Shown in pieces: positions 7,614 to 17,147 of a stretch of 64,000 nucleotides of DNA. The position numbers and the translations under genes are program-made. How positions within the stretch are numbered: the stretch's first letter is position 1; each line of letters opens with the position of its first letter. Below the pieces are notes generated by a model, which saw only the letters and a list, made by a program, of their open reading frames with translations, ran no database searches and had not been told where the DNA came from. The DNA is taken from contig JBDTNQ010000001.1 of assembly GCA_039933635.1 (NCBI GenBank), positions 60,847 to 124,846 on the forward strand, given 5' to 3'. Source of the DNA: JBDTNQ01 sp039933635 (GTDB lineage Bacteria > Acidobacteriota > Vicinamibacteria > Vicinamibacterales > SCN-69-37).

Positions 7614-9512
7614 ATGACTACACATCGTCTCGACGTGCCGGCGCTCGTCGCCACTCTTCTTGCCCTCGCGGCGCCCCTTGGCCTCCGCGCCTCCGTGGCC
7701 CCATCGGACCGTCCACAGGACGCTCCCACCTTTCGCACCACAACCAACATCCTCCAGCTCGACGTCACCGTACTCGGCAAGGATAATCGTCCCATCTCCA
7801 ATCTGACGGCGGCCGATTTCGTTGTCACCGAAGACCGCACGCCACGGTCCGTCGTTGCCGTCAACTGGGTCGACGTTCCGCGACCCGATCCGGCTCGCGC
7901 GTCCTGGGTGCGCGATGTGGCGCCCGACACCATGTCCAGCCTCGCCCCATTTGGCCGCCTCCTCGTGTTCGTGATCGACGATGGCACGACCGGCTGGAAT
8001 CCGGCTGTCGGCAGAGATCCGTGGATCCTGCAGACTGGCAAGAGGATTGTCCGCGATGTAATCGACGGCCTGGGGCCTGCAGATCTGGGGGCGGTGGTGT
8101 TCACGTATCTCGGGCGCAACCAGGAATTCACAAGGGATCACGGTAAGCTGCTCAAGGCCGTTGACTCCTACGTCCCGCAGGCGGGCGCGGGCAATGCGCT
8201 CAATGTGCCACTGGGATGCTCGTTCACCGGCCGGTACGGCTGCACCTTCGAGACGCTCCAACACGTTGTCGACGCGCTGCCGTCGTCTCCGCCCGCGCGC
8301 AAGCTGATCGTCTTCATCAGTCAGGGCTTCAACCTCGTGCCGGATTTTTCGAACGACGCATTGGCGCGGTTGACGCCCGAGGGCCTGGGCCAACCGAGTG
8401 CACCGGCCGCAGCCGCCTTCTACCGGCAGCTCCAGGCAACGAACACAACGATCTACGCATTCAGTCCCGGAGGCCTTCAAACGATCGGCGGTGAGAACGA
8501 GCACGCGCTGCGGGACCTGGCCGAGAGCACGGGCGGCCGGGCGTTCTCCGGCAACGAGCCGTGGACCGGCGTACCCGCCATGCTCGAGGAAGAGAGCGGG
8601 TACTACGTCATTGGCGTGCAGACGGACGCACGCGACGGCAAGTTCCATCTTCTGCACGTGGAGGTGACCCAGCCCGATGCCGTCGTCAGAGCGCGCAGAG
8701 GCTACGTGGCGCCCGCCCCCGCGGAATCTTCGCGTGCGACGACCCAGGTGGCCGATCTGGACGGGGCGGTGAGTGGGAGCCTGCCAGTGGGCGGCCGCGA
8801 GGTCGTCGCCGCAGCCGTGACCTTCGCCGACCCGGTGTCCGCCGATGGCATCGTCCGGCTGCTTGCGCTGGCCCGTACCGATCCTGGCGTACGGGGGCCG
8901 CTTCGCGTGAAGATCGCGGCATTCGATTCCACCTGGGAGCCACGTGCGGGCCAGACGGCGACGATCGCGGTGCCGGAGGGCGCCGCCCGGCAGCTTGTGA
9001 CGACGGAGGTCCGCCTGCGCCCGGGCCGGTACCAGCTCCGGCTCGCTGCCGAACAGAACGGACGCCTCGGCGCAGTCTTCGTCGACGCCGAGATTCCGGA
9101 CTTCTCACGGAACGCGCTCTCGACATCCACGCTGATTCTTCTGCCTGAGCTTCCCGGCGGATCGTCACCGGCGGCATCGTTCGGCGCGATCGTCCGACGG
9201 GCCGAACTCGGGCGGACATTCAGACGGACGGACGCTGTTGTCCCGTTTCTCGAGATTTATCAGAAGGGTCGGCCGGCCACCGTGAACGTCGACTTCGTCA
9301 TTGTTGACGACGCCGGTCGGGTGCGGGTGACAGCGCGCGAGACCATTGCGCCAGACGCGTTCACGTCCGCTCCTCGATGGCGACTGAGCCGCGCGCGAGT
9401 CGGGCATCCGCTCGACCTTCGTGGTCTGCCCGCCGGCGAATACCTGCTCACCGCGGCAGTAACATCTGGGCCTTCAACATCCGAGCAGAAGATTCGTCTT
9501 CAGGTGCAATAA
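7614..9512 (+). CDS. VWFA-related acidobacterial-domain secreted protein
   Basis: A secreted or periplasmic protein of about 632 residues, likely mediating protein-protein contacts; enzymatic function unknown. From the ATG at 7614 there is an N-terminal signal peptide (hydrophobic VATLLALAAPLGL ending in RAS). It is followed by the acidobacterial pre-VWA segment with LDVTVLGKDNRPISNLTAADF at about residues 45-65, then a VWA-like domain in which the metal-site position reads FVIDDGTTG rather than the classic DxSxS. The C-terminal half is beta-rich and unassigned. A start at 7545 would hide the signal peptide. It is the first gene of a plus-strand operon; its TAA overlaps the next ATG. Confidence 0.85.
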   Translation: MTTHRLDVPALVATLLALAAPLGLRASVAPSDRPQDAPTFRTTTNILQLDVTVLGKDNRPISNLTAADFVVTEDRTPRSVVAVNWVDVPRPDPARASWVRDVAPDTMSSLAPFGRLLVFVIDDGTTGWNPAVGRDPWILQTGKRIVRDVIDGLGPADLGAVVFTYLGRNQEFTRDHGKLLKAVDSYVPQAGAGNALNVPLGCSFTGRYGCTFETLQHVVDALPSSPPARKLIVFISQGFNLVPDFSNDALARLTPEGLGQPSAPAAAAFYRQLQATNTTIYAFSPGGLQTIGGENEHALRDLAESTGGRAFSGNEPWTGVPAMLEEESGYYVIGVQTDARDGKFHLLHVEVTQPDAVVRARRGYVAPAPAESSRATTQVADLDGAVSGSLPVGGREVVAAAVTFADPVSADGIVRLLALARTDPGVRGPLRVKIAAFDSTWEPRAGQTATIAVPEGAARQLVTTEVRLRPGRYQLRLAAEQNGRLGAVFVDAEIPDFSRNALSTSTLILLPELPGGSSPAASFGAIVRRAELGRTFRRTDAVVPFLEIYQKGRPATVNVDFVIVDDAGRVRVTARETIAPDAFTSAPRWRLSRARVGHPLDLRGLPAGEYLLTAAVTSGPSTSEQKIRLQVQ

Positions 9513-10408
9513 TGACGTTTGTCACGATCGCGACGAGACGCTATCTACCGATGGCGCTGCAGCTCGCGGCTACCATTCGTGCCGCCGACCGTTCGGCTGA
9601 GATCTGGCTGTGGCTGGCCGAACCGCCCCAGGCTTGTTGCGTGGTGCCGGAAGGGCTCTTCGACCGGGTCCTCGTGGCGGAGGAATGGATCGGCACGGCG
9701 ATGCGGGAGTTCGTCCGGTCCCATGACGAACTGGAAGCGTGTTGCGGGTTGAAGCCCACCGTGCTGCTAACGACCATGGACCTCAAGCGTGAGGAGCGCC
9801 AGTTCGTCCTCATCGATGGCGATGCCTGGGTCTTTGGCCCCTTCGACGAGGTCGCGCGGGCCCTCCAGACGTCAGACGTCGTCCTGACGCCGCACCTGCT
9901 CGAGGCCGAGGCGACACGGGCGGCAAGCGATGATCTAAGAAAGAGCCTGCGATGGGGCGTCTGTAATCTTGGCTTCATCGCGGTCCGGCAGGGAGCGCGC
10001 GGCCGCGAAGTCCTGGAGTGGTGGCGTGAGCGCTGCCTGGATGCGTGTACGGTCGATCCGGCGTCGGGCCTCTTTCTGGATCAGAAGTGGATGGACCTCG
10101 CGCTGGCGTTCGACGGTGTCGCCGCCTTGCGCCATCCTGGCTACAACGTCAATCCGACGAACGCGGCGGCCCGGGGCGTGTCGAGTGCGGGGGGCAGACT
10201 GGTCGCTGGAGCAGATCGCCTGCCCGTTCGGTTCGTCCACTTCTGCGGATTTGGTCGAAGCGTACGTCCGACGACAATCTTCGACGCGTGCAACGAAGGC
10301 TCGCCTCTCAGGCGCCTCGTCGAGGAGTACGACGCCGTGCTGCAGAAGATGGATTTCGCGGTGACTAGGACACGGCCGTGGGGCTACGCGAGTGCCCTCA
10401 ACGGGTGA
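9512..10408 (+). CDS. Nucleotide-sugar transferase-like protein (GT-A fold, GT8-like)
   Basis: A putative glycosyltransferase of 298 residues. An N-terminal TIATRRYLPMALQLAATIR segment is followed by a DGDAW motif at about residues 106-110. This corresponds to the DxD metal/nucleotide-sugar site of GT-A enzymes, and a conserved GVCNLGFIAVR strand follows at about residue 150. No signal peptide or membrane segment is visible, so it is cytoplasmic. The ATG shares one base with the preceding TAA, which decides the start and implies coupling. The family assignment is general and the sugar and acceptor are unknown. It shares the operon with a two-domain glycosyltransferase, so together they may build one glycan. 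Confidence 0.65.
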   Translation: MTFVTIATRRYLPMALQLAATIRAADRSAEIWLWLAEPPQACCVVPEGLFDRVLVAEEWIGTAMREFVRSHDELEACCGLKPTVLLTTMDLKREERQFVLIDGDAWVFGPFDEVARALQTSDVVLTPHLLEAEATRAASDDLRKSLRWGVCNLGFIAVRQGARGREVLEWWRERCLDACTVDPASGLFLDQKWMDLALAFDGVAALRHPGYNVNPTNAAARGVSSAGGRLVAGADRLPVRFVHFCGFGRSVRPTTIFDACNEGSPLRRLVEEYDAVLQKMDFAVTRTRPWGYASALNG

Positions 10409-12437
10409 GTACGTGAGCTCGCGACGTCGCGCCCGGGATGCTCGACCGCCGCGCCGACGCCGGCGCCTCGCCGTCGTGACCCGCGAATGGCCGGGCGTCA
10501 CGCCGGTGTCGACGATTGGATACGTTCAGGCCGCGCTGGCGCATGATCGCGCCCGACGCGGCGCGGATGTCACGGTCCTGCTCGTGTCCGAGGGCACCGT
10601 GCTACAGCAGCCAGCCACTGTCCACCTGAACGACCGGTTGCATTTGGTTCATTTTTCGATCCCCAATCGCCCGTCCTTCAGCGGCCCATCCGGTGCCCAT
10701 CACATCTACCAGCGGCTGATCGGTGACCCGTGGGATGAGCTGTTCTTCGTCGAGCGGGGTGGTGATGCATATTGTGTCGTTCAGGCGAAATACCTCGGAT
10801 TGGGATTTCGAAACTCGCGCGTCACGGTGGCTGTTCATGGTCCGACGGTCTGGTCCGAACTGAGTGCGGGCCGCCCCATCGCCGACAACACGCTGCTCGA
10901 GCGCGATTGGCTCGAGCGACAGAGCGTTGCGCTGGCCGATCGCGTCGTGCTTCCATCCACCGAACATCGCCGCTGGTTGAGACAGTGGGAATGGACGTCG
11001 AAAGGCACTGTAGAGATCGACGCCGGCTGGCTGGAATCCGCAGGAAGCCATAGCTCCGCTGAACACCGGCCCCATGTGCATCCTGTGTTCGGCATCGCGT
11101 TCATCGTGTCGGCCGGGCATTGGGCGTCGGCTGTCGCTTTGCGACGTGCCCTGATTCAGGTGACGCGCTCAGGAGTGATCACGCCCGATCGACTCGCGAT
11201 CGAGTTTCGACAGACGGAATTCTCGGCTCCGGTGGCGAACGAGTGGATGCGGTTGGTCCGGCAGTCGTGTCCTGATATCCAGCAGGTCGATGCCCAGAGC
11301 TCGGCGGGTGGCGATCCGGCATGGCTTCCGTGTGTCATGCCGTCGTCGACGTTCTATCCTCACGAGACCCTACAGCTTCTCAGAACCGGCCGACCGTTCG
11401 TCGTCGTCTCGCCAGAGCCAATGCGGTCTATCCGCCCGTCTGATCGGGCAGCCGCCGCGGCCGCGTTCGATGCGGATTCAATCGCGAGCCTGTGTTGCAG
11501 AGTGCTGGCGGGAGGGGTTCGTAGTCCGTATCCGGCGACGCCGAACCTGCATACCGCCAGGCTCCGGGGTAGGGTGACGACGAGGCCGCGGGCGCTCGAA
11601 CGCAACGATCCGCGCTGGACGCCGAAGGTGTCCGTGATCATCGGAACGCTCAACCGACCGCGCGCGCTTCTTCAAGCCGTCGACTCGATTCGCGCGCAGA
11701 CTTACCCCGAGATCGAGCTGATCGTGATCGACGACGGCAGCGACGCGGGCGATGCCATGGCCGTACTCGATGCGCTGGCCGGTGATTTCGAGGCGCGTAC
11801 GTGGAAGATCCTGCGACGTCAGCCCGGTGCCTCCGGGCTTGCGCGCAACATGGCGGCCGCCCTCGCAACCGGCGAATGGCTGTTGTTCATGGACGATGAT
11901 AACGTCGCGAAGCCTGAGGAGGTGGACGTGTTCGTGCGCGCCGCAGTTCACTCAGGAGCTGACATCCTGGTTTGTGGCTACGACGCCTTCGAGGGGCAGG
12001 GATCCGCTCCGCCGGCGGTGCCCATTGTGCAGCGGTGGATGCCCTTCGGCGCCGCGCTACCGATCGCTCTCCTTGAGAACCGGGTCGGCGATGCCAACAT
12101 GTGCGTGCGGCGCGCGGTGTTCACGAAGCTCGGCGGCTTTGCCCACCCGCCAGGGTCCGGCATGCTCGAGGATTGGGGCTTTCTGCTGAAAGCCATGGCC
12201 GCTGGCGTATCGGTTGAAGTCGTGCCTGAGTGTCTCTACTTCTACCGCCGGGTAGCTCGACCTGAACGCTCGCTAGTACGCGACAACGTGGGACTGCTGG
12301 CAGCGATCGGTCCCCTGATCTCGACGCTTCGGCCCGCAGAGAGGCTGCTGGCCATCTACGCCGCCGCGCTGCCTCGCGCGGTTCAGCGCAGGCTCGAAGC
12401 GTCGACGCAACAGCGTCCGCCCGACTTCCAGGGGTGA
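10392..12437 (+). CDS. Two-domain glycosyltransferase: GT-B-like N-terminus fused to GT2
   Basis: A 681-residue protein with two glycosyltransferase parts. The first 390 or so residues resemble the donor/acceptor halves of GT4 enzymes (REWPGVTPVSTIGYVQAAL near the start), but the usual E-x7-E motif is not evident, so this half may be inactive or acceptor-binding. Residues from about 415 form a GT2 domain: KVSVIIGTLNRPRALLQAV, LIVIDDGSDAGD and FMDDDNVAKPEEV, the last holding the DxD. A late GMLEDWGFLLK region matches the catalytic [E/D]D. It starts at a GTG (10392) overlapping the previous gene by 17 bases; a GTG at 10413 is the alternative. Confidence 0.75.
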   Translation: MPSTGEYVSSRRRARDARPPRRRRRLAVVTREWPGVTPVSTIGYVQAALAHDRARRGADVTVLLVSEGTVLQQPATVHLNDRLHLVHFSIPNRPSFSGPSGAHHIYQRLIGDPWDELFFVERGGDAYCVVQAKYLGLGFRNSRVTVAVHGPTVWSELSAGRPIADNTLLERDWLERQSVALADRVVLPSTEHRRWLRQWEWTSKGTVEIDAGWLESAGSHSSAEHRPHVHPVFGIAFIVSAGHWASAVALRRALIQVTRSGVITPDRLAIEFRQTEFSAPVANEWMRLVRQSCPDIQQVDAQSSAGGDPAWLPCVMPSSTFYPHETLQLLRTGRPFVVVSPEPMRSIRPSDRAAAAAAFDADSIASLCCRVLAGGVRSPYPATPNLHTARLRGRVTTRPRALERNDPRWTPKVSVIIGTLNRPRALLQAVDSIRAQTYPEIELIVIDDGSDAGDAMAVLDALAGDFEARTWKILRRQPGASGLARNMAAALATGEWLLFMDDDNVAKPEEVDVFVRAAVHSGADILVCGYDAFEGQGSAPPAVPIVQRWMPFGAALPIALLENRVGDANMCVRRAVFTKLGGFAHPPGSGMLEDWGFLLKAMAAGVSVEVVPECLYFYRRVARPERSLVRDNVGLLAAIGPLISTLRPAERLLAIYAAALPRAVQRRLEASTQQRPPDFQG

Positions 12438-12440
12438 CCC

Positions 12441-13961
12441 GTGGCTCGCCAGCGATTCGACGCTGTCGTCGTTGGAACCGGTCTCGTCGGAGGATGGACG
12501 GCGCTGCGCCTCACACAGGCGGGAATGCACGTGCTGGTTCTCGAAGCCGGACCGGCACTGGCGGCGCGGCCGGAGCCCCTCCCTGATCATGCCCAAAATC
12601 GGCAGCCGATTCAGTCCCGGCACGGTGACTGGGGACGGCATCCCCATTGGTATGTCGACGACGTCAGCCACCCGTATCGATCCGAGTCCACGCCACCGTT
12701 CCTGTGGATTCGCGGACGTCAACCTGGCGGCCGCAGCCTGATGTGGGGCGGGACTGCTCTCCGATTCTCGGACTGCGAGTTTAGCGATCCTGAACGCGAT
12801 GGCGTCGGATTCGCATGGCCTCTCACGCACGCGGATCTCTCGTCGCACTACGGCGTCGTGGAACGCACGTTGGGTGTCTGCGGGTCGGCCGCAGGACTCC
12901 TACAACTGCCAGACGGCGCCTTCGTCGGCCCCAGCCATCAGACCGACGCCGAACGGCGGTTGATCCAAATGTCGTCCGAGCGCGCCCTCGGCCTGCGCGT
13001 ACTGCCGGCCCGCGGCATCCCGGCAGACGCAGCCTCCGCCGTGCCAGCGCGATCCTCGATGGCGCGTCTCATCCCCGCGGCACTCGCGACCGGCCGGCTG
13101 ACGATGAAGACCGGCGCGATCGTCGCGCGAATAGTGGCAGACGATATCCCGCAGGGTGTCCGCGGCGTCGAATATGTCGATCGTGACAGTGGTGCCAGCG
13201 ACCTCGCTCTCGGTGCGCGCGTCTTCCTGTGTGCGTCGACCATCGAAAGCGTAAGGATTCTCTTGAACTCGAGATCGCCAGTCTTCCCCGATGGCTTGGG
13301 CAACAGCGCCGGTCTTCTCGGTTCTAACCTGACCGAGCACTGGGCGATCAGATGTTCAGGCCGTCTGCCGGACGGATGGCCCCGTACAGGGCATGCTGAG
13401 CCCCCCGGAGGTGCGGCGGGCGTCTGCATTCCAAGGTTCGTGAACCTCGGCGACCACTGGTGCGACTTTCATCGCGGCTACGGCGTCATCGGCTATGCGG
13501 GCCGGCGGCTCGGGACCGACCCGTCCGAGCCGTTAACCTGGGCATTCACAGCGATCATGGAAGTGGCTTATCAGGCGGGCAACCGGATTAGTCTGGCCGA
13601 CGGCCTCGTCGACGACTGGGGCATCGGCACGGTGGCGATTGCGTTGAGCCGCGGCGAGAACGACAGGCGGATGGTGGCGCACGCGCAGACATCACTCGAG
13701 AAGTTGGCGTCGGCGCTGGACCTGCCGATCGAGCACTGGTCCCGATCGCAGCCAGGCCAGTTCGTCCACGAGTTGGGCGGCGCGCACATGGGACGTTCGC
13801 CGGCGACGTCCGTGCTCGATACGGAGAACCGCTGCTGGGACGCGCCGAACGTGTGGGTTCTGGACGGTGCGTGTTTCCCGACGGCCGGGTGGCAGAATCC
13901 AACATTGACGATGCTCGCACTGGCCGAGCGTGCGCTCAGCCGCGTCGTCCGATCCGAGTGA
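12441..13961 (+). CDS. GMC-family FAD-dependent oxidoreductase
   Basis: A flavin oxidoreductase of the glucose-methanol-choline family, 506 residues, probably oxidising an alcohol or sugar hydroxyl. The N-terminal Rossmann motif is VVVGTGLVGGWTALRL with the acidic VLEAGP at the second strand. The GGRSLMWGGTALRF stretch (about residues 94-107) is the FAD-covering segment of the family. The C-terminal part shows HELGGAHMG with candidate catalytic histidines and the closing NPTLTMLALAER motif. It starts at a GTG three bases after the previous stop. It ends seven bases before the convergent outer-membrane gene, with no room for a separate terminator. In this operon it may modify the sugars or the product made by the glycosyltransferases. 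Confidence 0.85.
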   Translation: MARQRFDAVVVGTGLVGGWTALRLTQAGMHVLVLEAGPALAARPEPLPDHAQNRQPIQSRHGDWGRHPHWYVDDVSHPYRSESTPPFLWIRGRQPGGRSLMWGGTALRFSDCEFSDPERDGVGFAWPLTHADLSSHYGVVERTLGVCGSAAGLLQLPDGAFVGPSHQTDAERRLIQMSSERALGLRVLPARGIPADAASAVPARSSMARLIPAALATGRLTMKTGAIVARIVADDIPQGVRGVEYVDRDSGASDLALGARVFLCASTIESVRILLNSRSPVFPDGLGNSAGLLGSNLTEHWAIRCSGRLPDGWPRTGHAEPPGGAAGVCIPRFVNLGDHWCDFHRGYGVIGYAGRRLGTDPSEPLTWAFTAIMEVAYQAGNRISLADGLVDDWGIGTVAIALSRGENDRRMVAHAQTSLEKLASALDLPIEHWSRSQPGQFVHELGGAHMGRSPATSVLDTENRCWDAPNVWVLDGACFPTAGWQNPTLTMLALAERALSRVVRSE

Positions 13962-13967
13962 ACTCCG

Positions 13968-16592
13968 TCAGAACCCGACGGTGAGTCCGAAATCGACCCG
14001 TCGTGGGTTCATCACGAACGTCGGGTGTTGGAAATACGGCGACTGCATGTTGCCGCTGTAACCGCCGAAGTTCATGTGGTTGGTGATGTTGGTTGCGTTC
14101 AACGTCAGACCCAGCCGGTATCGTCGGGCCCCGGGGTCTGGGGACGCACCGACGGGTGTGCCGCCGCCCGAAACGAGTGTGTAGGCCAGGCGCAGATTCG
14201 CGGAGGCTTGTCCTGATGTGCGGAGCGAACGCAGCGCGACGCCCTTGGGTCGGTCGTTGATGATCCCATCCATGTTGTCATCGACGCCTGTGGTCAGCGT
14301 GTACGGCGAACCCGCGTTGGCTGTCCAGGAGACGTTCACGTTTAGGTTACGAAGTTGCGTCGACGTCAGCGACAGGGCGACGCGGTAGGGCGAATCGGCG
14401 GGCTGAGGGCCCCACTCCGCGCCGAGGTCGCCCGTCGGTGGCACGAAGAACGGGCCGTCGCTGTTCTGGCGCCCATGCACGAGTCCGTACGTGGCGGTGA
14501 GCGACAGTCGTCTCCAGTTGAACGGGGACTGGCTGTTGGCGGCGCCTGAACCAAGAAGACTCATGGTGAGACCGGCGGTCAAGTCGTGCCGCCGTAGCGC
14601 GGCGTCGGTTACGGCGACCAGCACGTTCGCAAACTCCGGATCCGGTCGGATCCCATCGATTGGCGCGTTCAGATTCTCGGCACGCCACAACTGGAACTGA
14701 TGCCAGTAGGCGTAGAGTACGTTCGCCCGCAGGTGAGGTAAGAATCTATGATCGATCCCTGCGCTGTAGCGAAGATTGCGCTGAAGCCGGAAATCTCCAA
14801 GAAGATACTGGCTCGACGGCAGCGAATTGACCGGTCCCAGATTCGGAAAGGTAGGATTGACGATGACGACCTGCCGCTGATGACGGCCGTCATAGCGCAG
14901 CGTCTGTTCGTAGAGGCGGCCCATTTCCATCGGCCAATAGAACAGCCCGGCGCTCACGCGAAGGGTCGTCGCGCCGCTCTTGAAGGGTGACCACGTGAGC
15001 CCGATTCGTGGGGCGACTCCTGACTTGTCTTTGACGTGCGTCTGCACCAAGTACCGGACGCCCGGACTTACGGTCAGCGCTTTGCTCACCCGCAGGTCGT
15101 CCTGCAGATAGACGGCGGTCTGGACGTTCAGATACTTGAGGGTCGGATCCCCCACGGATTGGGTGAACAGCAACGGCGTCCCCTTGCTGAACGCCTCCTC
15201 GTTGGCGAAGGTGTAGGTCCCCAGATAGTTGGCGTTGGCGTCCGAGTCGAACCAGCTCCCGTCCACCTGGACGCCCGCGCGCCAGGAGTGGATGCCGCGA
15301 ATGTAGTCCACGTCGGATGCGAAGCCCAGGGAACGCTGGGTCGTACCGCCGGTCACTTGCGCGCCGCCCGTCGTGCGGCTGTCCTGGATCACAATCGTCG
15401 GCGCCTCGAGCGCGGACCGTGAGGTCTGATCGATTGACGTAAGCTGTAGCCGCGTGTTTTGAAACGTGCGGCGGCCAACCGGTCCGGCCTCCTGGAGGCG
15501 AATCTGATACACGGTGAAATCGGACGTCGACGAGCGCTCAGGGCTGTCGTAGGCGCCGACCCCCTGGTTGCGCAACCTCTGGCGGGCGCCCGTCAGCCCG
15601 ATCCGAACAGTCTGGTCTCGGGTCAAAGCATAGTTGACCAGTCCATTCGCCTGCCACACCGACAGGCCCTGTCTGACGGGCAGAATTCTGGCGGGCGATC
15701 CAGGCTGATTAAGGATCGGACTGGAGTACTGATCCTGACCGTACAAGGCCACCGAGAAGTCGCTCCTGTTTGGGATCAGCGTGCCGCCAATCGTGCCGCT
15801 GAGGTTTCGGCTCTGATCCGGTTGCTTGACGCTGACGAACGGCCGGCTGATGCCCTGGAGCATGGTGCCGCGGTAGCCCGCGTTGACGACGCCGGACCAC
15901 CCGCCGGTGCCTGGCTGCGTAATGACGTCCACGAACGTCGACCCAGGCACCGCAGCTTCCGCGGCGAACTGGTCGCGTGTCACGTGCACCGACTTGATTT
16001 GCGACTTGGCCGGCAGTTCTCCGCCTTCGAAGCTGTCGATCCGAATCGTGGCATCGGGCCCCGCCAGGTCCAGCAACTGCTTCCGCAGTTCGGCAGGATC
16101 GTCCGACAGCGTCTGAATCTCCTCGTCGGACATCGCATGGCCGAACGACGAGGCGGTCCGGCTCGCCGCGAGGTCCTGGCCCCCGCCAACGGTCACGTTT
16201 TCAACGACGGTCTTAAGGGCAAGCATCAGGACGTGACGGTTGTCTCCCCGGCGGAGCGTGACGTCCCGGAGCAGTCCCGAGTCAAATCCCGGAAACGCGG
16301 CTTGAAGAGAGTAGCGCCCGAGCGTCATCCCGTCGATCGTAGCCACGCCTTTCTCGTCCGAGACTACGGGCGCGACGGTGGTCCTTCGTGTCGTGTCGTC
16401 TATGCCGACAACGGTCACCGTCGCGCCAGCGACGGCGACGCGCGTCGGATCGACGACCGTGATCTGGAGGCGCGCACTCTCCAGGGTCTGGGCCGAGACC
16501 GATGGCGCCGACACAAGGACTAGGACAACCCAGAGCCGCACGCCGGGGCGAACGTAGGTGCAGGTTACCAAGAGACGGGCGAGACTCCACAT
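13968..16592 (-). CDS. Oar-like TonB-dependent-type outer-membrane protein
   Basis: An outer-membrane protein of about 874 residues. From the ATG at 16590-16592 there is a signal peptide ending near SAPSVSAQ. A carboxypeptidase-regulatory-like Ig fold follows (residues about 35-120, with VAVAGATVTVVGIDDTTRR and GRYSLQAAFPGF), then a plug-like region and a long beta-barrel with alternating aromatic strands ending in the terminal FGLTVGF. This architecture (CarboxypepD_reg plus barrel) is common in acidobacterial Oar/TonB-dependent receptors. Lasso clusters of other phyla often carry a TonB-dependent receptor for re-uptake of the peptide, so a role with the adjacent locus is possible but inferred. 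Starting 26 residues upstream would bury the signal peptide. Confidence 0.85.
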   Translation of the reverse strand: MWSLARLLVTCTYVRPGVRLWVVLVLVSAPSVSAQTLESARLQITVVDPTRVAVAGATVTVVGIDDTTRRTTVAPVVSDEKGVATIDGMTLGRYSLQAAFPGFDSGLLRDVTLRRGDNRHVLMLALKTVVENVTVGGGQDLAASRTASSFGHAMSDEEIQTLSDDPAELRKQLLDLAGPDATIRIDSFEGGELPAKSQIKSVHVTRDQFAAEAAVPGSTFVDVITQPGTGGWSGVVNAGYRGTMLQGISRPFVSVKQPDQSRNLSGTIGGTLIPNRSDFSVALYGQDQYSSPILNQPGSPARILPVRQGLSVWQANGLVNYALTRDQTVRIGLTGARQRLRNQGVGAYDSPERSSTSDFTVYQIRLQEAGPVGRRTFQNTRLQLTSIDQTSRSALEAPTIVIQDSRTTGGAQVTGGTTQRSLGFASDVDYIRGIHSWRAGVQVDGSWFDSDANANYLGTYTFANEEAFSKGTPLLFTQSVGDPTLKYLNVQTAVYLQDDLRVSKALTVSPGVRYLVQTHVKDKSGVAPRIGLTWSPFKSGATTLRVSAGLFYWPMEMGRLYEQTLRYDGRHQRQVVIVNPTFPNLGPVNSLPSSQYLLGDFRLQRNLRYSAGIDHRFLPHLRANVLYAYWHQFQLWRAENLNAPIDGIRPDPEFANVLVAVTDAALRRHDLTAGLTMSLLGSGAANSQSPFNWRRLSLTATYGLVHGRQNSDGPFFVPPTGDLGAEWGPQPADSPYRVALSLTSTQLRNLNVNVSWTANAGSPYTLTTGVDDNMDGIINDRPKGVALRSLRTSGQASANLRLAYTLVSGGGTPVGASPDPGARRYRLGLTLNATNITNHMNFGGYSGNMQSPYFQHPTFVMNPRRVDFGLTVGF

Positions 16593-16864
16593 AGACGATG
16601 TAATCTCTTCCCTCGACGAGAACAACTGACGTACTGCGTTGAAGCTGGCAGTATCGGCGTCGTAAATCACACTGTCAAGGTGTCACTTGCGTTTCACGGC
16701 GTCTTCTGTGCCCGAAGCGAACAAAGAGTCCTACTATGCGCGCAAGAGTCTCTTGCCTGGCCGCCCTATTAGGACGTTGTCAGATCCGCAGGGTAACTTG
16801 CAGGCGTTCTTGGATGCGCTCGAAATAGGGCGGTTGTCAAGCAAACGGGATCGCCGCGAAGCGT

Positions 16865-17147
16865 TCATTGGCGATCGTGCGAATGCCTGGGACTGGTCTG
16901 GACCGCGTCGCGGTCCCGTTGAAGGCAGGCGCAGGCGATGGCGGTGAGAACGACAGGAGGCAGCCGGGCTGGGGTATGAGCGCCCTTCAGCGTAGTCGAG
17001 GCCGAGTTTGGTTCTGAGTTCTTGATACTGCTGCTCGATGGCCCAGCGTTTGTGCGCACCTCGGACCAATGGCTTCACCAACGCCGTCACCGGCAAGTTG
17101 ACGAAGAGGTCATTCATGCCGGATTTGCCCGAATTTCGTTCGCACAC
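16865..17147 (-). pseudogene. IS701/IS4-like transposase C-terminal remnant, frameshifted
   Basis: Only the C-terminal end of a DDE transposase survives. One frame reads NLPVTALVKPLV, then RWAIEQQYQELRTKLGLDY and EGRSY, a pattern typical of IS701-type enzymes (the E of EQ-Y-ELK-LGLD is catalytic). After this the frame loses similarity. The expected continuation, RLPPVVLTAIACACLQ, appears in the next frame, so a frameshift lies near 16968. The N-terminal two thirds and the flanking inverted repeats were not found. It is a relic marking past insertion activity inside the island. Confidence 0.75.
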
